The position numbers and the translations under genes are program-made. From Phycisphaeraceae bacterium (GTDB taxonomy: Bacteria; Planctomycetota; Phycisphaerae; Phycisphaerales; UBA1924), in assembly GCA_019636795.1 (NCBI GenBank), contig JAHBWW010000002.1, positions 124,001 to 188,000 of the forward strand: a stretch of 64,000 bases of DNA. Reading direction: 5' to 3'. Of the stretch, positions 58,368 through 64,000 are shown in pieces. Within the stretch, counting starts at the first letter, position 1. Each line of letters starts with the position of its first letter. Under the pieces are notes generated by a model. It worked only from the letters and a program-made list of their open reading frames with translations. It did no database searches and was not told where the DNA came from.

Positions 58368-58907
58368 GAGTATTCAGTGTATCGGCATAATTGGGGGTTG
58401 TGCGGAGGGTACGGGCAGCCGATGTGGCGGGTTGAGACGGGATAAGCCACAAGATTGAGTGTGCTTGGCGGGGTGCGGCGTGTCCGGCACCATGTGCCGC
58501 GCGGGATCGGGCACGAAGTTGTGGCCCAACAGGGGGGAAATTATTTTCTTCAGCGGGCGAAAACGACTGGTTGTGCACGTCGGCGATGGCTTCGAGTTCG
58601 GCAGGGGCGCGGTTCGAGAGCGCGGGCGTGGGCATTGCAGGGCTACTGAGGTCGGAGGTACGGGGTGTCCGGGGGCGGCGGGACCGCTAGGCACGGCACG
58701 CCCACCGCTCGGAAAGGCACACCGACCGCTCAGAGCCGCGGATCGGTGGCACGGGGAGTGGGTTTTTGGCCCGCAAACGCGGTTTGATGCCCCACGTGCG
58801 CTGCTCCATGCGACGTTGTCGAGACCCCTGGACACCACACCCAGACCTTCCACCCGCCGAACCACACGCACCCGACGCGCACGAACTGTGCTGGTGCGAC
58901 CGCGTGC
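58368..58907. other. Gap between the repressor-like gene and recG
   Basis: No gene supported in 540 nt. It holds a partial family repeat (58713-58756: AAAGGCACACCGACCGCTCA and GATCGGTGGCACGGGG), and a direct link to the recG 3' side. The frames crossing it follow recG in antisense or are too short. Confidence 0.5.
58713..58756. repeat. Palindromic family repeat, partial copy F
   Basis: Only the central hairpin module remains (CACACCGACC...GGATCGGTGGCACGGGG). It is the only copy outside the accessory island. Confidence 0.75.
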
Positions 58908-61004
58908 TCAGCCCACGTCGGCCAGACCCAGACCCAGGCCGTACTTCTTGACCAGGCGCTTGCGGAGCAGCGCGTCGGTGTCGCGGGCCAGCGTGGGCGA
59001 GGCGGCCACCCAGTCGCGGGCGTCGCGCTGCGCCTGGGCGAGCAGTTCGAGATCGGTGGCCAGATCGGCCACCTGCAGGGGCATGTCGCCGGATTGGCGG
59101 GCACCGATGAGTTCGCCGGGGCCTCGGATCTGAAAGTCGCGTTCGGCCAGAACAAAGCCGTCGGCGGTGGAACAGATCGCGTCGAGACGGGCCAGCGCAT
59201 CGGGCGTCGCTGGGTCGGCGATGAGGATGCAGTGGGCGGGCTTGTCGCCGCGACCGACGCGCCCGCGGAGCTGGTGGAGCTGGGCCAGGCCGAAGCGGTC
59301 GGCGTCTTCGATGACGATGATGGTGGCGTTGGGCACATCCACGCCGACTTCGATGACGGTCGTGGCGACGAGCACGTCGATCGCGCCGGCGCGGAAGCGC
59401 GACATCACGGCGTCGCGCTGAGCGCGGTTCATCCGGCCGTGGAGCGTTGCGATGCGGCGTCCGGCCAGAGGCCCGGCAGCCAGGCGCCGCGCGACATCAT
59501 CGACGCCCGCAGCGTGCTCGCCCTCGATCGAAGGCACCACGACGTAGCCCTGCTCGCCGCGGGCGATGTGCTCGGCAAGGATGGCCTCGGCGTCGGCGCG
59601 CTGGGCGGTGCGCAGGTGGCGCGTGGTGATGGGCTGGCGGCCGGGCGGAAGATCGTCGATGATCGAGAGATCAAGATCGCCAAAGAGCGTCATAGCGATG
59701 GTGCGCGGGATGGGCGTGGCGGTCATGACGAGGACGTGAGGCGAAGAGGCGGCGTCTTCGCCTTTGGCGCGCAGGGCGGCGCGCTGATGAACGCCGAAGC
59801 GGTGCTGCTCGTCGATGACAGCAACAGCCAGAGAAGCAAAGGCGACGGTGTCGGTGAGCAGAGCGTGGGTGCCGATGAGCAGGTCGATCTGGCCGCGGGC
59901 GAGGCGGTCGAGCAGGGCGGCGCGCTCGGCGGGAGCAATCGAGCCGGTGAGAAGAGCGCAGCGCACGCGCGAGCCTTCGAGCATGGCCGAGATCGAAGCG
60001 TGATGCTGCTCGGCGAGCAGTTCGGTCGGGGCCATGAGAGCGGCCTGATGCCCCGCAGCGACCGCGGCGAGCATGGCGTAGATGGCGACGAAGGTCTTGC
60101 CCGAGCCGACATCGCCCTGGATGAGGCGGTTGGTCGGCGTGGTGCGCGCCAGATCGGCGCGGAGTTCGGCAACCACGCGCTCCTGGCCCGGCGTGAGGGA
60201 AAGGCGCAGTCGCTGGCGGATGTGCTGGTCAATGGCAGGCGTCACCGCCAGAGCCGGGGCGCACAGCGTGGTGCGCAGGTGCTGTTTCTTGAGATGCACC
60301 GCGAGTTGAAGCATGAAGAGTTCGTCATAGGCAAGCCGGCGGCGGGCCTCGGCGATATCCTGCTCGCTCTGCGGGCGGTGCATCATGCGGTAAGCATCGG
60401 CAAGCAACGGCAACTCGCGCTGCCTGCCAAACGCGGGCGTGAAGTGATCTTCGATCTGGCTGACAGCATCATCGAGCGCGACATCAATGATGTTTTCGAT
60501 CTGACGTGAGGTGAGGCCTTCGGTGGCGGGATAGATCGGGCGGAGTCGCTCGCGTCGCTGGGCGGGCTCGTGCTCGTCGAGGATTTCGTAGAGCGGGTGG
60601 GCCATCTGAACCATGCCGCCGCGGCGCATGGGCTTGCCCTGCACCCACAATCGCGTGCCTGGGAGGATCGTGTGGGTAAGAAACGGCTGATTGAACCAGA
60701 CCAGATCGAGTCGGCCGGTGTCGTCGATGAGCACGGCTTCGAAACGTCCCTTGGCACCTCTGCCGGCCACGCGGGTAGCGGTGATGTGTCCTCGGGCCGA
60801 AGCCAGGACTCCGGTTTCGAGTTGGGCGATCGCAGATTCGGCGCGTTCGTGCTCGTAGCGGTGCGGCAGATGGGCGATGAGCCTGCCGAGGTTGGTGATG
60901 CCGAGTTGAGCCAGGAGTTCGGCGCGCTTGGGCCCGACGCCGGGGAGGAACTGGACGCCGGCGGTCAGCGGACGCGGGCCGGCAGATGGATCGGCCGCGT
61001 TCAC
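58908..61004 (-). CDS. recG: ATP-dependent DNA helicase RecG
   Basis: 698 residues. Branch-migrating helicase for replication-fork repair. Wedge/OB domain in the first 170 residues (FLPGVGPKRAELLAQLGI; ASARGHITATRVAGRGAKG), Walker A GDVGSGKTFVAIYAML (about 297), motif II VIDEQHRFGVHQRAAL, motif III MTATPIPRTIAMTLFGDLD, and the C-terminal RGRVGRGDKPAHCILI. ATG 61004 overlaps the DUF971 stop (ATGA), so the two are coupled. Full length. Confidence 0.97.
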   Translation of the reverse strand: MNAADPSAGPRPLTAGVQFLPGVGPKRAELLAQLGITNLGRLIAHLPHRYEHERAESAIAQLETGVLASARGHITATRVAGRGAKGRFEAVLIDDTGRLDLVWFNQPFLTHTILPGTRLWVQGKPMRRGGMVQMAHPLYEILDEHEPAQRRERLRPIYPATEGLTSRQIENIIDVALDDAVSQIEDHFTPAFGRQRELPLLADAYRMMHRPQSEQDIAEARRRLAYDELFMLQLAVHLKKQHLRTTLCAPALAVTPAIDQHIRQRLRLSLTPGQERVVAELRADLARTTPTNRLIQGDVGSGKTFVAIYAMLAAVAAGHQAALMAPTELLAEQHHASISAMLEGSRVRCALLTGSIAPAERAALLDRLARGQIDLLIGTHALLTDTVAFASLAVAVIDEQHRFGVHQRAALRAKGEDAASSPHVLVMTATPIPRTIAMTLFGDLDLSIIDDLPPGRQPITTRHLRTAQRADAEAILAEHIARGEQGYVVVPSIEGEHAAGVDDVARRLAAGPLAGRRIATLHGRMNRAQRDAVMSRFRAGAIDVLVATTVIEVGVDVPNATIIVIEDADRFGLAQLHQLRGRVGRGDKPAHCILIADPATPDALARLDAICSTADGFVLAERDFQIRGPGELIGARQSGDMPLQVADLATDLELLAQAQRDARDWVAASPTLARDTDALLRKRLVKKYGLGLGLADVG

Positions 61005-61387
61005 GTCGGGAGTCCGAGCGGGTTGTTATGAGGCGGCGTGTCATCGCCCGGGGCCCGGCTGCGGGGGTTGGCCGATTCGGGGGCGAGTTCTCGCAGGTAA
61101 TCCCACGTATAGATGCCCGAAGTGTGCCCATCGGAAAAAGTGAGGCGTATGGCATAGTTGCCGACGAGTTCGGCGTCGGTGGCGACGACGGCATCGCCGA
61201 CGAATCCGGCGGGGAGAACCGTGAGCGGGTTGGCGTGCATGGTCTTGCGGAGTTCGCGCATGTCGGCCGAGGGTGACATGCGGCGGAGGTAGGCGATGGA
61301 GAAGTAGGATGAGGAGCCGTCGTTCCAGAGGATGGAGAGGCCTCGGTCCTTCTGGAGGTCGATGTGTTGTGGTGCGTGCGGGTTCAT
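61001..61387 (-). CDS. DUF971 family protein
   Basis: 128 residues. The DUF971 (GBBH-like N-terminal) beta domain: IDLQKDRGLSILWNDGSSSY, FSIAYLRRMSPSADMRELR, LVGNYAIRLTFSDGHTSGIY and TWDYLRELAP. The family is associated with iron-sulfur protein assembly and with gamma-butyrobetaine hydroxylase-like enzymes. Acts in the cytoplasm. Translationally coupled to recG. Confidence 0.88.
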   Translation of the reverse strand: MNPHAPQHIDLQKDRGLSILWNDGSSSYFSIAYLRRMSPSADMRELRKTMHANPLTVLPAGFVGDAVVATDAELVGNYAIRLTFSDGHTSGIYTWDYLRELAPESANPRSRAPGDDTPPHNNPLGLPT

Positions 61388-61463
61388 GGGTCGGATGGAA
61401 ACGAGGCGCTGGGGCGTGGACGGTCGCTAGCATAGCGTACGCCCCTTCGAGGAAAGACCCTGC

Positions 61464-62330
61464 ATGAACCCGGTTGCTGCGGAACATCCTGCTGACGTGC
61501 TTGCCGATGCGATCGCGCACACGCCCGCGTGCGTGGGGATTGATCCGGACGTTGAGCGTCTGCCGCGGCGGGTGCGTGAGGGCTCGGCCGACCATGTGGC
61601 ACAGATCAGGGAGTTCTGTCTTGGAGCGATTGACGCAGCGGCGGGGGTTGTGAGGATTGTCAAGCCGCAGTCGGCGTGCTTTGAGCGCTTCGGTTCGCGC
61701 GGGTTTGGGGTGCTCGAAGAGGTCTGCGGGCGTGCGCGCGAGCGGGGGCTGTGCGTGGTGCTGGATGCCAAGCGTGGGGACATCGGCGTCTCGGCTCGGC
61801 ATTATGCGGCGTGTGCAGTCGATCTTGGCGCGCAGTGGATCACGGTGAATCCGTATCTGGGGCTGGACACGCTTGAGCCATATCTGGATGCAGGGCTGGG
61901 GATCTTCGCGCTGGTGCGGACCTCGAATGCGGGATCGGATGACATTCAGACGGCGCGTGTGGTGTCGGGGGATACGGTGAGCATGATGATCGGGCGGCAG
62001 CTGGCCCGGCTTGGTGCGGGTTGGATCGGGCAGCGGGGCCTGAGTGCGGTCGGGGCGGTGGTCGGGGCGACGAAGACCGCGGGCGATGAGGGGGCGGAGT
62101 TGCGTGAGGTGATGCGCGATCAGCCGATGCTGATTCCGGGGTTCGGGGCGCAGGGCGGGACGATGGAAGACATCAAGCCTCTGAGGAGAGCGCGCGGCCG
62201 GAACCCGGGGGTCGTCGTCAATGCGTCGCGCAGTGTGCTGTATCCTGGCGGAAACGACGAGGACTGGCAGGGAGCGATCCGTCGAGCGGCGGAATCACTC
62301 GTGATCGATCTCGTGGGACTTGGGGATTGA
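61464..62330 (+). CDS. pyrF: Orotidine 5'-phosphate decarboxylase (PyrF type 2)
   Basis: 288 residues. Last step of UMP synthesis. CVGIDPDVERLP, IVKPQSACFERFG, the catalytic VVLDAKRGDIGVSARHYA and the phosphate loop MLIPGFGAQGGTMEDIK, followed by VVVNASRSVLYPG. The long form (type 2) lengths are 270-300. ATG 61464. Its 3' end overlaps rnc by 36 nt on the opposite strand. Confidence 0.95.
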   Translation: MNPVAAEHPADVLADAIAHTPACVGIDPDVERLPRRVREGSADHVAQIREFCLGAIDAAAGVVRIVKPQSACFERFGSRGFGVLEEVCGRARERGLCVVLDAKRGDIGVSARHYAACAVDLGAQWITVNPYLGLDTLEPYLDAGLGIFALVRTSNAGSDDIQTARVVSGDTVSMMIGRQLARLGAGWIGQRGLSAVGAVVGATKTAGDEGAELREVMRDQPMLIPGFGAQGGTMEDIKPLRRARGRNPGVVVNASRSVLYPGGNDEDWQGAIRRAAESLVIDLVGLGD

Positions 62331-63092
62331 GCCATTGGCGGCGTGTCGCCTGGCGGCCTCCTGCCAGTTTTCGGGATCGACGACGGTGTACTCGCCGTGC
62401 TCATCGGGTTCGATGATGCCCAGTTCGCAGAGTGCGATGAGGGCGGCTTGTTGTTCGGCCTGTTTCTTGGCCTGGCCCCACGCGGCTTCGAAGCGTCGGC
62501 CATTGAGTTCGACCGCGATCTTGAATGCCTTGGCGTGGTCCGGACCCTTCTCGTCGAGGACGCGGTAGTTCGGGGTGCTCTGAGTGGTCTGCTGAGCGTA
62601 TTGCTGGAGGACGGACTTGTAGTTCTGCTGGTGTCCGCTGCGTGCGGCCCGGCGGACGACGGGTTCGAAAAGTGGAACGAGGAAGTTGCGCGCGACATCG
62701 AACCCGCCGTCGATGTGCAGTGCGGCGATCACGGATTCGAGGACGGCGGCGGCGAGGGAGGGTGGCGGCTCGTCGTGCGACTGCATGCCCTTGCCCATTT
62801 TGAGCAGTTCGTGGAGGCCGAGCGTGCGGGCGACGCGGGCGCAGGTGCGCCGCGAGACTGCGGAGGACTTGATTTTGGTCATCTCGCCTTCGAGGAGGTC
62901 GGGGAAGGTACGAAAGATGATCTCGCAGACGACCTGGCCGAGGATGGCATCGCCGAGAAACTCGAGTCGTTCGTTCGAGGCGAGTCGATGCTCGGAGACT
63001 GAGGCGTGTGTGAGAGAGAGTTTGAGGAGCTCTCGATCGGCGAAACGGTGTCCGAGAATGGCCTCGGCCCGGGAGAGAACTTCTTCGTCCAT
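62295..63092 (-). CDS. rnc: Ribonuclease III
   Basis: 265 residues. Cuts double-stranded RNA in rRNA and mRNA processing. Signature NERLEFLGDAILGQVV carries the active-site acids; the second acidic site is in AAVLESVIAALHIDGGFD. The dsRNA-binding domain follows (YKSVLQQYAQQTTQSTPNYR, AKKQAEQQAALIALCELG). ATG 63092 is chosen over the longer frame (to 63332) because homology begins at MDEEVLSRAEAILGHRF and GGAAGGG lies upstream. The region from 63093 to 63348 holds no further gene. Confidence 0.95.
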   Translation of the reverse strand: MDEEVLSRAEAILGHRFADRELLKLSLTHASVSEHRLASNERLEFLGDAILGQVVCEIIFRTFPDLLEGEMTKIKSSAVSRRTCARVARTLGLHELLKMGKGMQSHDEPPPSLAAAVLESVIAALHIDGGFDVARNFLVPLFEPVVRRAARSGHQQNYKSVLQQYAQQTTQSTPNYRVLDEKGPDHAKAFKIAVELNGRRFEAAWGQAKKQAEQQAALIALCELGIIEPDEHGEYTVVDPENWQEAARRHAANGSIPKSHEIDHE

Positions 63093-63348
63093 GTGTGCGC
63101 CCTTCCGCACAAGCCGCACAAAGACAGGGCTTTGTTCGGACCTGGCCTCAACAGACTTGTAACAGACGCGGGCGCTCGACTCTCGGCTGGGTTGCAGACG
63201 TGAGACGAGCGGACGCGGCCGACCTGTGGGAAACGACTTCCCGACAGGAACATCATTGGATGCTATCGACCGGTTGGACAATGAAGTTGAGTGTGGAAAT
63301 CTTGAGATGGGCGGGCTAGGGTTGTGGCCCAACGGTGAGGCTCAAGAA

Positions 63349-63483
63349 ATGCATTATCCACGTCGTAACAGCCGAATCACAAAGATCCGCAAGTCCGGTT
63401 TCCGGGCGCGCATGGCCACGAGGAGTGGTCGGGCGATGATCAACCGCCGCCGCCGCATCGGGCGCAAGCTCCCATCGAGTTGA
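63349..63483 (+). CDS. rpmH: 50S ribosomal protein bL34
   Basis: 44 residues, the usual size. Strongly basic: RRNSRITKIRKSGFRARMAT and RSGRAMINRRRRIGRKLPSS are typical of bL34. The frame continues upstream but homology starts at ATG 63349, with GGTGAGG before it. rnpA, which usually follows rpmH, is not found in the next 500 nt. Confidence 0.95.
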   Translation: MHYPRRNSRITKIRKSGFRARMATRSGRAMINRRRRIGRKLPSS

Positions 63484-63582
63484 TACTGGCGGGGGTTGGC
63501 GGGGTGAGGCCTCATCGCGCCCGCGACTGCGGCTGGCAAAAGCTGACCTGCGCTTCTGACCGAGAACATGATTGCGCGAGAT

Positions 63583-63607
63583 CCGACGTCCTCCGGGCGT
63601 CGGTTTT
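63583..63607 (+). terminator. Terminator after rpmH
   Basis: Stem CCGACG / CGTCGG with a 9-nt loop, followed by TTTTGTTG, about 100 nt past the rpmH stop. Confidence 0.7.
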
Positions 63608-63683
63608 GTTGTGCGGACTTGTGCGTTTGGGCTCGAAGTCGCTACTCTGATGCGAGATTGATCCGAACCACGGAGCCCAACGC

Positions 63684-64000
63684 ATGAGCGACACGACGCC
63701 CAGCATGCCCGACCACAGGCCGCCTTCGGGCGAAAGTCCTCAGATCAGCAGCCCGGTCCCTGCGTATCGCGAGGTGACGGTGGCGGCGATCGTGTTCGGG
63801 ATCATCTTCGGCGTGATCATGAACGCGGCGATCACCTACGCGGGCCTGAAGATCGGATTCACGATCGGTGGTTCGGCGATCGCGGCGGTGCTGGGTTTCG
63901 GGGTGCTGCGGGGGCTGCTGCGCCGGGGGACGATTCTGGAAACCAACGTCGCGCAGACGGTGGCGTCGGCGGTCAATACGTCAAACTCGGGTGTGATCTT
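63684..64000 (+). CDS. OPT family oligopeptide transporter (5' part, runs off the window)
   Basis: First 105 codons only. After a polar N-terminus of about 30 residues come two hydrophobic helices: AAIVFGIIFGVIMNAAITYA and FTIGGSAIAAVLGFGVLRGL, then ILETNVAQTVASAVNTSNSG, which is the hallmark of the OPT/YSL family. Imports oligopeptides or metal chelates at the inner membrane. ATG 63684 has CGGAG upstream. Confidence 0.88.
   Translation, partial: MSDTTPSMPDHRPPSGESPQISSPVPAYREVTVAAIVFGIIFGVIMNAAITYAGLKIGFTIGGSAIAAVLGFGVLRGLLRRGTILETNVAQTVASAVNTSNSGVI

Noticed and set aside
63354..63362. DnaA box TTATCCACG near rpmH, and TTATCCACA at 47461
   Set aside because: Single sites within coding sequence, no cluster; not enough to call an origin.

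Overview
The window comes from a GC-rich bacterium that is most likely a planctomycete of the Phycisphaerae type. The evidence is its protein content. There are secreted proteins ending in PEP-CTERM-like tails (alanine/glycine-rich helix then RRRR) and secreted enzymes ending in dockerin-like D-x-N-x-D-G repeats that close with FSAGC. There are also C-x2-CG zinc-ribbon membrane proteins, a Ser/Thr kinase and an RHS locus. The taxonomic call is inference; no rRNA gene is present.

Layout. (1) 0-24 kb is ordinary chromosome: an ECF sigma/anti-sigma pair, a Wzz-like coiled-coil membrane protein, a cysteine-rich small membrane protein, an aldose epimerase overlapping an EVE-domain gene, PPK2, a secreted MsrB-MsrA fusion, lepA, a tandem Usp protein, a secreted PQQ-type sugar dehydrogenase, glyS, two paralogous PEP-CTERM proteins, a large BNR-repeat protein, a secreted metalloprotease and an M20 dipeptidase. 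(2) 24-40.5 kb is mostly housekeeping: glnS, an aminotransferase, then a minus-strand translation/nucleotide block (glmU-like, prs, rplY, pth, rpsF, ssb, rplI), a SWIM/SNF2 pair, waaA, and tRNA-Gln, tRNA-Lys and tRNA-Val. (3) 40.5-55.8 kb is an accessory island. It holds a 21-bp tandem repeat array, many palindromic repeat copies, a low-GC kinase fused to a zinc-ribbon/membrane module, a PEP-CTERM protein, and an array of four RHS-type toxin cassettes with small downstream genes (probable immunity), one of them a remnant. (4) 55.9-64 kb returns to core genes: polX, a small repressor-like gene, recG, a DUF971 gene, pyrF, rnc, rpmH and the start of an OPT transporter.

Two large-scale signals stand out. 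Strand composition changes sign near 21.5-22.7 kb: the plus strand is C-rich to the left and G-rich to the right, whichever strand the genes are on. A family of palindromic repeats is concentrated between about 41 and 59 kb, at the joints of the accessory genes.

The most interesting system is the RHS locus. Each full cassette has a signal-peptide-like start, an RHS core that carries an inserted dockerin-like calcium-binding pair, a different C-terminal toxin candidate, and a tightly linked small gene on the same strand. The best-supported order of transcription is from high to low coordinates.
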